A stretch of 64,000 nt of DNA from CAZKBP01 sp964551015 (lineage in GTDB: Bacteria > Bacteroidota > Bacteroidia > Cytophagales > Microscillaceae), in NCBI GenBank assembly GCA_964551015.1, contig CAZKBP010000025.1, positions 23,706 to 87,705 on the forward strand, read 5' to 3'. The notes beneath the pieces are model-generated. The model saw only the letters and a list, made by a program, of their open reading frames with translations, ran no database searches and was not told the origin of the DNA. The stretch's first letter is position 1. Each line of letters starts with the position of its first letter. The position numbers were made by a program, and so were the translations under genes. This document shows positions 34,361 through 43,353 of the stretch, piece by piece.

Positions 34361-35602
34361 TCACAAAAACTCTTCTGGATCACAAATTTCTCCCTTCAAG
34401 GCGGCAGCGGCTACCGTTGCCGGAGATGCCAAATAAATTTGAGAGTGCGGATTGCCCATTCGGCCTCGAAAGTTGCGATTGGCAGCGGAGATAACTACTT
34501 CCTCATTGCCCGGTACGCCCGCGTGCGCTCCCACACAAGGCCCGCAGCTGGAAGTCCCAAAGGTAACGCCCGCTTCACTGAGGATTTGCGCCGTACCGTC
34601 TTTCATAGCCTCCATAAAAACACTCTTGGAAGCAGGTACAATCAGGAAGCGTACATTTGGATGAATTTTTTTGCCTTTCAAGATTTGAGCCGCCGCGTGC
34701 AGGTCTTCCAATCGCCCGTTGGTGCAAGTGCCAATGAAAGCATAATCGATTTTAGTCCCTAATACTGCCTGAATATCATTGACATGGTCGGGCAAACTGG
34801 GCTTACTCACCTGCGAACCCAAATCACTCACGTCAATGGTGAAAGTCTGTACATACTCGGCTCCTTCATCGGGGAAAATGGGGGTGAATTCGTAAGGATA
34901 ATGCTTTTCCAGTCCAATCGGGTGAATAATGCCCGTTTTGGCTCCCATCTCCGCAGACATATTGGCGAGGGTCATACGACTGGCTACACTCAGGTTTTTA
35001 ATCGCTTCTCCGCAGTATTCAATGGCTTGATAAGTAGCTCCCGAGATACTTAGTTTGCCCACAATATGGAGAATCATATCTTTGGCACTTGTACCGGGGC
35101 GGGGCTTGCCTTTGAGTTCAATCTTAATGGATTTAGGGACTTTCATCCACATTTTACCCGTGAGCATAATCGCCGCCAAGTCGGTAGAACCCACGCCCGT
35201 GGCAAAAACATTCAAAGCCCCATAGGTACAAGTATGCGAATCTGCCCCCACAAAAATATCACCCGGCTGGGCGTAGCGATTCTCCATGACTACTTGATGG
35301 CAAATGCCTTCCCCAATATCAAAAAGCGGAATTTCTTGTTCACGGGCAAATTCACGCATCATTTTATGCAAATTGGCAATGCGCTCATTCGGAGCGGGGG
35401 CGGCATGGTCAATGATGAGTGCGCATTTCTGGGGATTCCAAACTTTTTTGCCTTCCATTTCTCGAAAGGTCTTGATAGCATAGGGAGCGGTGGTATCGGT
35501 GGCTAAAATTCCATCCACGGGCACTACGGTCAGTTGAGCCGCATAAATGGCTTTTCCGGCGTGATTGGATAGTATTTTCTCAGCAATGGTTTGGGGTTTC
35601 AT
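34361..35602 (-). CDS. Aconitase-family dehydratase large subunit (LeuC-like, copy 1)
   Basis: A 413-residue large subunit of an iron-sulfur hydro-lyase. The ATG at 35602 is chosen over a TTG four codons earlier. The cluster cysteines are in FIGTCTNGRLED and TSSCGPCVGAH, and GADSHTCTYGALN and GRMGNPHSQIYLASPATVAA are further signatures. The protein is of the short homoaconitase/LeuC group (about 415-420). Together with the LeuD-like subunit at 33274 it should isomerise or hydrate a branched diacid, such as citraconate/citramalate or dimethylmalate. True leucine biosynthesis is unlikely because leuA and leuB are absent here. Confidence 0.92.
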   Translation of the reverse strand: MKPQTIAEKILSNHAGKAIYAAQLTVVPVDGILATDTTAPYAIKTFREMEGKKVWNPQKCALIIDHAAPAPNERIANLHKMMREFAREQEIPLFDIGEGICHQVVMENRYAQPGDIFVGADSHTCTYGALNVFATGVGSTDLAAIMLTGKMWMKVPKSIKIELKGKPRPGTSAKDMILHIVGKLSISGATYQAIEYCGEAIKNLSVASRMTLANMSAEMGAKTGIIHPIGLEKHYPYEFTPIFPDEGAEYVQTFTIDVSDLGSQVSKPSLPDHVNDIQAVLGTKIDYAFIGTCTNGRLEDLHAAAQILKGKKIHPNVRFLIVPASKSVFMEAMKDGTAQILSEAGVTFGTSSCGPCVGAHAGVPGNEEVVISAANRNFRGRMGNPHSQIYLASPATVAAAALKGEICDPEEFL

Positions 35603-35613
35603 GTCGAGTTTCA

Positions 35614-35655
35614 AGTTGTGGGTTGCGAGTTGTGAGTTGCGAGTTGTGGGTTTAG
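35614..35655. repeat. Second type of heptanucleotide tandem repeat
   Basis: Six consecutive 7-bp units (AGTTGTG, GGTTGCG, AGTTGTG, AGTTGCG, AGTTGTG, GGTTTAG) fill the gap between the leuC-like and lyase genes and enter the first codons of the 3' end of the lyase gene. The unit length is the same as in the GGAGTTAG family, but the sequence is different. Confidence 0.6.
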
Positions 35656-36587
35656 ATTACCTGTAAATCAGGCTTTCCAAGTACGTTGAGCATTTTGGCG
35701 GGAAGTGGCTTCTCGAGGAAATCACTGAGTTCTTGGCTAATTGCCGCGATTTTTTGCAAGTCAATTCCCGTATCGATGCCCATTTGTTCGGACATATGAA
35801 TGACATCCTCGGTGGCAATATTGCCACTGGCTCCCGTGATGAAGGGGCATCCTCCCAAGCCTCCAAAAGCCGTGTCAAAGTGCCTAACGCCGCATTGCAG
35901 TGCCGTGAGTAGATTGGCCATACCTTTGCCTTCGGTATCGTGTAGGTGTAAAATCAAGGGAACATCTCCGGTCAGTTCCAGGGCTTTTTGGAGTAAAGTC
36001 CCCATAGAACGAGGATTACCCATGCCCGTGGAATCCGCCAAAGATAATTCATCAACGCCCGTATCTAGCTGCTCTTTGATCATATCTAATACGTGATTTT
36101 GTAGAACAACGCCTTCGTAGCGACAGCCAAAGGCGCATTGAATGCCGCCACGGATAGTCAGGTGGGCTTCCTTACCAGATCGAAGCATTTCTTTGAAATT
36201 AGCCCGGGCTTCCGAGAGCGTTTGGCGAGCATTTTTCTGGCTGTGGGTATCACTGGCCGAGATAGAAACCGCCACGTGGGACAGACCCGCAATAACGGCA
36301 CGATTCAGCCCCTTCATGTTCAAGACTAGGCCACTGTATATAACATCTTCCTTGGGCTTTAATTGACCACAAAGTGCCTCGGCATCGGCCATTTGGGGAA
36401 CTAGCTTAGGATGCACAAAGGAAGCCACTTGGATGCGTTTGACCCCTGCTTCTACTAAGCGATTGACGTATTCAACTTTTTTTTCAATAGGGACAATCTT
36501 GGACTCAACCTGAAGGCCATCTCGGAGTCCTTGTTCTTCTAATATGATTTGCTTTGGGTACATTTTATAGCTTAATTTAGATAACAT
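35652..36587 (-). CDS. HMG-CoA lyase-like enzyme
   Basis: A 311-residue DRE-TIM metallolyase. The start motif EEQGLRDGLQVE (near 18-29), the HLHDTEGKGMAN metal segment (near 212-223) and the family signature FGGLGGCPFITGASGNIATED with its active-site Cys are all present. The ATG at 36587 overlaps the stop codon of the hydantoinase gene by 4 bp, which supports this start and coupling; an ATG eight residues later is possible. It could cleave HMG-CoA, but in this context also a related 3-hydroxyacyl-CoA such as citramalyl-CoA, following activation by the CaiB-type transferase. Confidence 0.92.
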   Translation of the reverse strand: MLSKLSYKMYPKQIILEEQGLRDGLQVESKIVPIEKKVEYVNRLVEAGVKRIQVASFVHPKLVPQMADAEALCGQLKPKEDVIYSGLVLNMKGLNRAVIAGLSHVAVSISASDTHSQKNARQTLSEARANFKEMLRSGKEAHLTIRGGIQCAFGCRYEGVVLQNHVLDMIKEQLDTGVDELSLADSTGMGNPRSMGTLLQKALELTGDVPLILHLHDTEGKGMANLLTALQCGVRHFDTAFGGLGGCPFITGASGNIATEDVIHMSEQMGIDTGIDLQKIAAISQELSDFLEKPLPAKMLNVLGKPDLQVI

Positions 36588-38659
36588 CAATACCTCAAAT
36601 CCACGACGAGATTTTGGTACTGATCTACTCGAATACTGGCTTCTGGGCCGATGACGGTGGTAGATTCTTTTTCCTCGATAATAGCTGGCCCTTCCAAAGT
36701 CTCACCAGAAGAGAGGGCATAACGACGATAAACTGGACATTCTCTGGGTGCTTGATCTCCCATAAAATAGACCGAACGTGTACCTTGCGAAGCCTGAGTA
36801 TCTTCAGGATGAAGTACTTGGCGAGGGTCTAGTTCCGGAGATAAGCCACTCACGATGACACGCCAAGTGACCGTTTCCATAGGAACATCCTCGATCAACC
36901 GACCATAGCGGAGTTGGTATTCTTCTTGGAAATTTTGTACTATTTTTAAAAAGGTTTCTTCGGTTAATTTTCCGTTAGGAATACGGACAGTGATTTCGTG
37001 GCCTTGCCCTTGGTAACGCATATCGGCTACGCGCGTGATTTGAGCATCTGCTTGGGAAATATTCGCTCTTTGGAGAAAATCAAAGCCTTCTTCTTCCATT
37101 TTCTCCAAAAAAGTATTTACTTTTTCCCAATTCATTTCCTCTAGAATGGCCACATGACTCTGAATTTGCTCACTGGCTATGGGAGAAACTAAGAAACCCA
37201 AAGCTGAAGTTACACCCGCACCCACTGGAATAATCATCTGCCGAACGCCCATCAGTCGTGCTACTTGGAAAGCATGCACGGGGCCAGCTCCCCCGAAGGC
37301 AATCATGCTAAAAGAACGCGGATCGTAGCCTTTTTCCAAAATGTGTACTCGAGCAGCGTTGGCCATATTTTCGTTGACAATACGGTGAATGCCCAGGGCG
37401 GCTTCTTCTACACTAAGATTGAGGGGTTGGGCAATTTTTTCTTGGAGGGCTCTGCGGGCGGCGGCTTTGTCCAGCGTCATGGTTCCACCTAAAAAATAAT
37501 TTTCATTCAAATAACCCAAAATCAAATCTGCATCCGTCACGGTAGGTTGGATTCCTCCCTGACCATAACAAGCTGGCCCAGGTTGAGAACCGGCACTTTC
37601 GGGGCCAACCGTGAGTAAACCCAGGCTATTGACCTGCGCAATAGAACCTCCTCCGGCTCCGATCTCGATCATATCAATCACAGGAATGCGTACGGGCAAG
37701 CCACTGCCTTTTTTGAAGCGCCTCACCCGAGCGGCCTCGAATTGGTTGGTAATTTCAGGCTGCCCCTTTTGAATAAGAGAGGCTTTGGCCGTGGTGCCAC
37801 CCATGTCAAACACAAATAAATCCTCGTTTCGCGTAAGCTTTCCAAAGAAAACCCCCGCCATAGAGCCTCCCGCCGGGCCGGATTCTAAGAGTTGGATGGG
37901 AAATTTAGCAGCTCCTTCCAGAGTAGTTAATTTACCACTGGAAATCATAATGTTGATGGAGCCTTTGAAGCCAAGTTCATTGAGTCGTGCTTCTAATTCA
38001 TTCAAATAATGAGTTGTGAGAGGTTGAACATAAGCATTCATGACCGTGGCAGAAGTGCGTTCGTACTCACGAATTTCGGGCATTACTTCGGTGGAGAGGC
38101 TAAAGTAGATATCGGGATAATTTTCTTTCAAAAAACTTCCAACCATTCGTTCGTGAGCGGGATTGGCAAAAGAATGGAGAAAACAGATACCAATCGCTTG
38201 TACGCCTTGCTCAATGAGCTTGGCTACTTTTTTTTCTAATTCATTAATCGCCAGAGGACTGAGAATATGACCTCGCTTATCTAAGCGCTCGCTAATACCT
38301 AATCGGAGATTACGAGGTACAAGGGGTTCGGGTACGGTGAGGAAGAGATCATAAATATCGTAGCGAAGTTCGCGACCAATTTCCAGTACATCTTCAAAGC
38401 CTTGGGTGGTCAATAAGCCTGTTTTAGCACCTTTGCGCTCAATCACGGCATTGGTCACGAGGGTAGTACCATGGACAATTCCCTGTAACTGATTGGCTTG
38501 AAAGCCAGTTTTTGCTAATAATTCCTGAATCCCCGTGAGAATGCCATCGGCCGGATTGGGGTAGGTAGTAAGGGTTTTACCAAAGTGCAATTCTTCGGTA
38601 GCCTGATTAAGTAATACGAGGTCGGTGAAGGTGCCACCAATGTCGATGCCTAGTTTCAT
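36587..38659 (-). CDS. Hydantoinase/oxoprolinase family protein, subunit A
   Basis: A 690-residue HyuA-type protein with the actin-like ATPase fold. The N-terminal DIGGTFTDLVLLN (about 5-17), the SGPAGGSMAGVFFG segment, the DMGGTTAKAS phosphate loop (near 286) and FGGAGPVHAF (near 462) are all typical. Subunit A usually pairs with a HyuB subunit of about 550-600 residues, often for ATP-dependent ring opening or carboxylation, but no HyuB gene is present in this window. Either this form works alone or the partner is encoded elsewhere. The stop overlaps the next gene's start. Confidence 0.92.
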   Translation of the reverse strand: MKLGIDIGGTFTDLVLLNQATEELHFGKTLTTYPNPADGILTGIQELLAKTGFQANQLQGIVHGTTLVTNAVIERKGAKTGLLTTQGFEDVLEIGRELRYDIYDLFLTVPEPLVPRNLRLGISERLDKRGHILSPLAINELEKKVAKLIEQGVQAIGICFLHSFANPAHERMVGSFLKENYPDIYFSLSTEVMPEIREYERTSATVMNAYVQPLTTHYLNELEARLNELGFKGSINIMISSGKLTTLEGAAKFPIQLLESGPAGGSMAGVFFGKLTRNEDLFVFDMGGTTAKASLIQKGQPEITNQFEAARVRRFKKGSGLPVRIPVIDMIEIGAGGGSIAQVNSLGLLTVGPESAGSQPGPACYGQGGIQPTVTDADLILGYLNENYFLGGTMTLDKAAARRALQEKIAQPLNLSVEEAALGIHRIVNENMANAARVHILEKGYDPRSFSMIAFGGAGPVHAFQVARLMGVRQMIIPVGAGVTSALGFLVSPIASEQIQSHVAILEEMNWEKVNTFLEKMEEEGFDFLQRANISQADAQITRVADMRYQGQGHEITVRIPNGKLTEETFLKIVQNFQEEYQLRYGRLIEDVPMETVTWRVIVSGLSPELDPRQVLHPEDTQASQGTRSVYFMGDQAPRECPVYRRYALSSGETLEGPAIIEEKESTTVIGPEASIRVDQYQNLVVDLRY

Positions 38660-38822
38660 ATCTCAGTGAGCAGTTAATAGCAGTCATTTTTCTTTCTCCA
38701 GAGGGTAGTTCGTGAGGGTACAAACCATGTTGATGGAAACTTTCGCCAACAAATCAAAACCTTAGAGAACTTCTATTCCTGTATCTTTCATTAAATTTTC
38801 AATCATAAATATCATCTATTGC

Positions 38823-39656
38823 CTAATGATACTCTTCGCCACCGCTTACATTCATCGCTTCTCCGGTGATATAGTCCGCTTGGTCAGAAGCGAGAAAAGC
38901 GCAGGCTTTGGCAATATCTTCCACCAGACCAGAGCGACCCATCGGGATGCGATTCCGCATTTGCTCCATATATTCATCGTAAGTGAGGCCGAGCTTTTCG
39001 GAGAAAAAACGGTTTTGCCAATCACCCAAACCTGTGGTGATATGATTGGGGCAGATGGCATTGACGGTAATACCGTACTGGCCTAGTTCTACGGCCGTGG
39101 AGCGGGTCAAACCTACTAACCCGTGCTTAGAAGAAGTATAAGCGGAGGCATAAGGGAAGCCCGATTTGGCGGCTTGGGAAGCAATGTTGATAATCCGCCC
39201 CCCTTTTCCTTGTTGGATCATCTGTTGGGCGGCAAATTTTGTCCCCAAGAAAGCTCCTTTCAAATTCACGTCCAAGACGGCATCCCATTTATCTTCTTCC
39301 ATTTCGGTAACGAGTTGCATCAAGTAACCCACGCCCGCATTATTGACATAAATATCTAGTTGCCCAAATTCTTGCACGGCAGTTTTGATCAGATTTTCTA
39401 CCCGGGCACTCTGACGCACATCACAAGCCACCGTAATCGCTTTGGCTCCGGTTTGACGGGCGGCTTCGGCAATGCTTTCCATCTCGTCGGTAGTACCGAT
39501 AGCCTCTTCGGAGAAGTTATCGCCTTTGGCTTGCCCTAAGTCAGAGATCACGACATTACAGCCTTCTTCGGCTAGACGTAGAACGATGGCACCGCCGATG
39601 CCTTGGGCTCGCCCAGAACCCGTGACGATAGCGGTTTTTCCTTGGAGTTGGTACAT
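38823..39656 (-). CDS. Short-chain dehydrogenase/reductase
   Basis: A 277-residue classical SDR. The Rossmann motif is TGSGRAQGIGGAI (about 11-23), NAG is present in VNNAGVGYL, and the catalytic Ser is in INIASQAA. The catalytic Tyr-Lys pair lies in YTSSKHGLVG (near 170), and the C-terminus ends in ITGEAMNVSGGEEYH. This order is normal for the family. It should oxidise or reduce a hydroxyl/keto group of a pathway intermediate with NAD(P). The insertion of about 25 residues after the second strand (GDNFSEEAIGTTDEMES) is a little longer than usual. Confidence 0.92.
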   Translation of the reverse strand: MYQLQGKTAIVTGSGRAQGIGGAIVLRLAEEGCNVVISDLGQAKGDNFSEEAIGTTDEMESIAEAARQTGAKAITVACDVRQSARVENLIKTAVQEFGQLDIYVNNAGVGYLMQLVTEMEEDKWDAVLDVNLKGAFLGTKFAAQQMIQQGKGGRIINIASQAAKSGFPYASAYTSSKHGLVGLTRSTAVELGQYGITVNAICPNHITTGLGDWQNRFFSEKLGLTYDEYMEQMRNRIPMGRSGLVEDIAKACAFLASDQADYITGEAMNVSGGEEYH

Positions 39657-39706
39657 AGGCCTTTAATTTTGATTCTGTTTGACAGTCAACTTTTAACAAC
39701 TAATCC

Positions 39707-40135
39707 TTAGTCATAAAGCCACTCTTTTGCCTCTTCACGAGTCTCGAAAAATTTAACAATCCGGATGCTTTCGTCAGATTCAGCATCTATGCGTTGATTT
39801 TCCCATTTGGTAGCATATTCGCCATAAAGATTTTTGGCGACAATGACAGCACTACGACGTCCTCCTCCTACTTTACGGCTAAGCTCGGGTTGCCATTCTT
39901 GAAAGAGCCATTGCAAGTCATTAGGATGTACATTCATTTCTTTTTGATCAAGGAGCCAGATTTTCACTTGATACTGAGTTGCGTACTTCAAAGCGGCTTG
40001 GCTGGCGGCTCGATATTCTTCGGAGCGAGTTACCCCTCCTTTAAAAGTAAGTTCGATGCTGTTGTGGAGTTTATGATAGAGAAATTGCATCGTATTTCCG
40101 TCGTAGATTACTTCATAATCCTTGTTTTCTGTCAT
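39707..40135 (-). CDS. STAS/SpoIIAA-like hypothetical protein
   Basis: A 142-residue protein with the alternating strand-helix pattern of the SpoIIAA/STAS-like family often found in Bacteroidota: an N-terminal strand pair (YEVIYDGNTMQFLYHKLHNS), a helix (SEEYRAASQAALKYA), a strand (VKIWLLDQKEM) and a C-terminal strand-helix. No catalytic residue is evident. It is located inside the catabolic operon, but such proteins are usually regulatory or structural, so its role there is unclear. A second protein of similar type is encoded at 61211. Confidence 0.6.
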   Translation of the reverse strand: MTENKDYEVIYDGNTMQFLYHKLHNSIELTFKGGVTRSEEYRAASQAALKYATQYQVKIWLLDQKEMNVHPNDLQWLFQEWQPELSRKVGGGRRSAVIVAKNLYGEYATKWENQRIDAESDESIRIVKFFETREEAKEWLYD

Positions 40136-40229
40136 TTGCCTGAGCGTTGAGTATTAGAATTCTGAAATAAATTGCATGAATTCTATAAAAATACAATTTT
40201 CAGGCGAGGATTCAAGTAAAAAGTCTTGC

Positions 40230-40541
40230 TCAGGCCACGGAATCCGTGAGAATAAACATCGGTTGATCGGCAAAGCTTTGAAATTCTCCGGCTACTTTTT
40301 GCATCGTGTCGTCTCCGACTTCTTCTCCAAATTTTTCCATGTCGGCGATGTGAATCATCTCAAAATATTGGTAAGGTGGTTGAGCATCTGAGCCAAAAAC
40401 GCTATCTGAGCGATAAAGCTGAAAATCTTCTACGGACTTCAAGCCCTTAACCGTAGGTAGATCGGTACTTTTGGCCCAAGCTTCATACTCCTCAGCAGAA
40501 ATACCTGCTTTAAGGTTAAAAAATACAATCAGTGTTTTCAT
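40230..40541 (-). CDS. EthD/REDY-like small dimeric alpha-beta barrel protein
   Basis: A 103-residue protein with a ferredoxin-like strand-helix pattern: LIVFFNLKAGISAEEYEAWA (about 4-23), a mid strand SVEDFQLYRSDSVFG, and FEMIHIADMEKFGEEV followed by a last strand FILTDSV. This fits the dimeric alpha-beta barrel superfamily that includes EthD and the REDY-like HapK group, small proteins associated with oxidative or lyase steps. The function here is unknown. It lies between the aldolase and STAS-like genes of the operon. Confidence 0.65.
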   Translation of the reverse strand: MKTLIVFFNLKAGISAEEYEAWAKSTDLPTVKGLKSVEDFQLYRSDSVFGSDAQPPYQYFEMIHIADMEKFGEEVGDDTMQKVAGEFQSFADQPMFILTDSVA

Positions 40542-40600
40542 GGGTTGTGATAAGTTTCAGGTTCTAGATCTCGGGTTGCCCTAAATACAAACTGCCGTGT

Positions 40601-41371
40601 TTACTTTTTTGCTTCTGCTAGAAATTGTTGAGCAGATTGCTTGAGTAAGCCTGCTACGGAATTCAAGACAATATTGGCTCCCTTGGCACGAATGGCTTGG
40701 GCTTGTTCGCCTGTACCAGCCACGGTTCCAATGTACAAATTAGATTTTTTGACCGTTTCAAAGATTTGATCAATGGTTTCTTTGACGGCTTCGTGCCCCG
40801 GACCGTCGTAATAGCCCATAGACATGGCCAAATCGCGAGGGCCAACGATAAAGCCATCCACGCCTGGTATTTGGGTCATTTCTTCGAGATGATTCACGCA
40901 GTGTAGATCTTCTACCTGAGGTAAAATTAGGGTTTCTGCATTAGCCATTTCCACGTATTCGGCTTGACTCATCCCGCTCATCAGGTAATCAGCCGAGCGA
41001 ACTGGCCCTAATCCTCTTTCGCCCAAGGGAGGGTATTTTACTGCCTCGACTAGATTTTTTACATCTTCTACGGTGCGAATACTAGGCATCATGACGCCCA
41101 TGATTCCGGCGTCAAAAAATTGTAAAATCAATTTTGCATCAATATTTCGGATACGCGCTAAGGGAGTTATACCCGTAACCTCACAAGCTCTGACGATATT
41201 TGGAATATCATTGGGTGAAATAGCTCCGTGCTCACCGTCAATCATATAATAATCAAAACCTAAAAATCCACAGTATTCAGCGATGATGGGATCAGTGGTG
41301 GGAGAGATCACCCCGTAGATGGTTTCTCCGGCTTGAAGTTTTTGCTTGGCTAAATTCTTTTTCATATCCAT
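40601..41371 (-). CDS. HpcH/HpaI family class II aldolase
   Basis: A 256-residue aldolase of the HpcH/HpaI group. The early motif GVISPTTDPIIAEYCGFLGFDY is followed by the metal-site Glu/Asp pattern DGEHGAISPND (about 46-56), LARIRN with the catalytic Arg (about 73-78), and LILPQVEDLHCV with the second Glu (near 149). The C-terminus has GFIVGPRDLAMSMG. These enzymes release pyruvate or a related oxo-acid from hydroxy-oxo-acids. Within this operon it is the likely terminal C-C cleavage step of one branch. Confidence 0.9.
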   Translation of the reverse strand: MDMKKNLAKQKLQAGETIYGVISPTTDPIIAEYCGFLGFDYYMIDGEHGAISPNDIPNIVRACEVTGITPLARIRNIDAKLILQFFDAGIMGVMMPSIRTVEDVKNLVEAVKYPPLGERGLGPVRSADYLMSGMSQAEYVEMANAETLILPQVEDLHCVNHLEEMTQIPGVDGFIVGPRDLAMSMGYYDGPGHEAVKETIDQIFETVKKSNLYIGTVAGTGEQAQAIRAKGANIVLNSVAGLLKQSAQQFLAEAKK

Positions 41372-41410
41372 TGATTGAAAATGACAAATTGCAGATTCCT
41401 TAATTTCATT

Positions 41411-41941
41411 TTATTTCAACTCCTCTACAGTTCCCTCGGCAATTTTTTGTCTCATGAAGGCTAAAAGACCACCTGCTTCGGCTACTTCGGCCACGAAAGG
41501 AGCCACAGGCAGTGCTTGTTTTTCTTTGCCTTGGCTTAGATTTTTAATCAAACCTGTTTCGGGATAAAATTCTAGTTCGTCTCCGGTATTGACGATATCG
41601 GCAATATTTTCACAAGTGATAAAAGGCAAGCCGTAATTGGTAGCGTTACGAAACTGCAAACGTGCAAAAGAATCTGCGAACACTGCTTTAATGCCTGCGC
41701 CCATCAGGCCAGTTACCACGTGCTCGATGCTTTTGCCTCCTCCCGCAAAATTGTGCCGAGCTACGATGAAGGTATAGCCTTGGTCTTTGAAGCCATTTTC
41801 TTGATTAAAGGCTTCCTCTACGCCAGCCATGATCCATTTGCTATTTTCTTCTTTATCGATAGGGGAAGTCCAGAATTTTTGTAAAACCATTTCGTAGGCC
41901 ATTACATAATCTTGAGCAACCCAGGCTTTTCCTTTGATCAT
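41411..41941 (-). CDS. Aconitase-family dehydratase small subunit (LeuD-like, copy 2)
   Basis: A 176-residue swivel-domain subunit. The recognition segment ARHNFAGGGKSIEHVV (about 61-76) replaces the GCGSSREQ pattern of copy 1, and RNATNYGLPFITC with following EFYPETGLIKNL match the family. The glycine-rich loop FAGGGKS is unlike most LeuD proteins, so the substrate differs from that of copy 1. It is paired with the large subunit at 42035, 93 bp upstream. Confidence 0.85.
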   Translation of the reverse strand: MIKGKAWVAQDYVMAYEMVLQKFWTSPIDKEENSKWIMAGVEEAFNQENGFKDQGYTFIVARHNFAGGGKSIEHVVTGLMGAGIKAVFADSFARLQFRNATNYGLPFITCENIADIVNTGDELEFYPETGLIKNLSQGKEKQALPVAPFVAEVAEAGGLLAFMRQKIAEGTVEELK

Positions 41942-42034
41942 TGTTGGTTAGTTTGAAGAGTAGTTCGTGAGGATACGACTCACAAGAATTTTGATAAATA
42001 TAATAATCGGATTGAAAAGGTGCTGATCACTGTC

Positions 42035-43315
42035 TCACGCTTCTACCATGACAAACTCCCTCGGATCGGCAATTTCTCCCCTGAGAGCCGAAGCCGCGAC
42101 CACTGCTGGAGAGGTTAGGTAAATTTGGGCTTTTTTACTTCCCATTCTGCCCGTCATGTTGCGATTGCCTGCACTGAGAATAATATCGCTATCTCCGGCT
42201 ACGCCCGTGTGAATACCGGCGCAAGAAGCACAACTGGGCGTATCTACGGCCACACCTGCCTCGATGAGTGGCTCAATGTACCCAGCTTTGAGCGCATCTC
42301 GATACACTCGTTGACTGGCTGGAACCAAAATCATATTGACATCGCGGTGTACTTGTTTTCCTCTGAGAATATCTACCAATACTTTGATATCTTCTAATCT
42401 TCCATTGGTACAGGTTCCCACAAAAGCTTTGTTAAACTTAGTACCAATCAAGGCTTCTACGGGTTGGGTATCGTCTAATTTGCCGGGCTGAGAAATGGTG
42501 GGGCCAATTTTAGAAACATCAATCTCATAGATAGCTTCGTAGTGGGCATCGGCATCACTGGCAATCGTATCCCAGTCGTCTTTGGCGCGATTGTTCAGAT
42601 AAGCTTGGGTGACGGCATCTGGGGCAATAATCCCGTTTTTGGCTCCTAGATCTACGGTCATGTTGCAGAGAGTCATGCGGCCAGCCATGTCGAGCGCTTC
42701 AATGGCAGGGCCAGCGTATTCTAAGGCTTTATAGATCAAGTGCCCATTCCAGTGCATCATGCCCATGACGTGGAGGCTCAAGTCCTTGGCCATGACCCAA
42801 GGCTGCCATTCACCATAGACATGAAATTTGACGCTTTCGGGTACTCTGAACCAGCATTTGCCCGTGGCCATGGCCACAGCGGCATCCGTTACGCTGATGG
42901 CATTGCCCACGGCTCCCACGGCTCCGTAAGTATTTGCGTGTGAATCCGTGCCGATGCTCACGCGTCCGGGCAAGACATGCCCTTCTTCTACCATGACTTG
43001 GTGGGCAATGCCTTGGCGACCCAGATCATAGAAATAAGTAATGTCATGAGCTTTGACAATTTCTCGCCATTCGTTGAGCATATTGGCAAATTGCTGATTG
43101 GGCGGAGGCACGAGGTGGTCAGAGACACAAATCACCCGATTTTTATCAAAAACTTCGGTTTTACCCAAAGAACGGAAGGCGTTGAAGCAGGATTTACCCA
43201 AGTAATCCATTGTCATCACAGTGTACACATCTACCCACACGAGTTCGCCGGGTTTTACTTGGTCACGGCCACTGTTTTGCGCCATGATTTTTTCGGTAAT
43301 GGTCATTCCTGCCAT
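42035..43315 (-). CDS. Aconitase-family dehydratase large subunit (LeuC-like, copy 2)
   Basis: A 426-residue iron-sulfur hydro-lyase subunit. Signatures are GTDSHANTYGAVGAVG, the first cluster Cys in FVGTCTNGRLED, and the second pair in TPSCASCAGIHTG, followed by GRMGSKKAQIYLTSPAVVAA. An ATG three codons in is a possible start. It is only distantly similar to copy 1, so the operon contains two different hydro-lyase complexes, consistent with two dehydration/hydration steps in one route. Confidence 0.92.
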   Translation of the reverse strand: MAGMTITEKIMAQNSGRDQVKPGELVWVDVYTVMTMDYLGKSCFNAFRSLGKTEVFDKNRVICVSDHLVPPPNQQFANMLNEWREIVKAHDITYFYDLGRQGIAHQVMVEEGHVLPGRVSIGTDSHANTYGAVGAVGNAISVTDAAVAMATGKCWFRVPESVKFHVYGEWQPWVMAKDLSLHVMGMMHWNGHLIYKALEYAGPAIEALDMAGRMTLCNMTVDLGAKNGIIAPDAVTQAYLNNRAKDDWDTIASDADAHYEAIYEIDVSKIGPTISQPGKLDDTQPVEALIGTKFNKAFVGTCTNGRLEDIKVLVDILRGKQVHRDVNMILVPASQRVYRDALKAGYIEPLIEAGVAVDTPSCASCAGIHTGVAGDSDIILSAGNRNMTGRMGSKKAQIYLTSPAVVAASALRGEIADPREFVMVEA

Positions 43316-43353
43316 ATTCTCTTATAGTATCTTTTTCTTAAATATCGGGAAAA

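Noticed and set aside
33274..35602. Leucine biosynthesis (leuC, leuD)
   Set aside because: No leuA or leuB is present, two different LeuCD pairs exist, and the neighbours are catabolic enzymes; the subunits are of the homoaconitase/dimethylmalate dehydratase-like short type.
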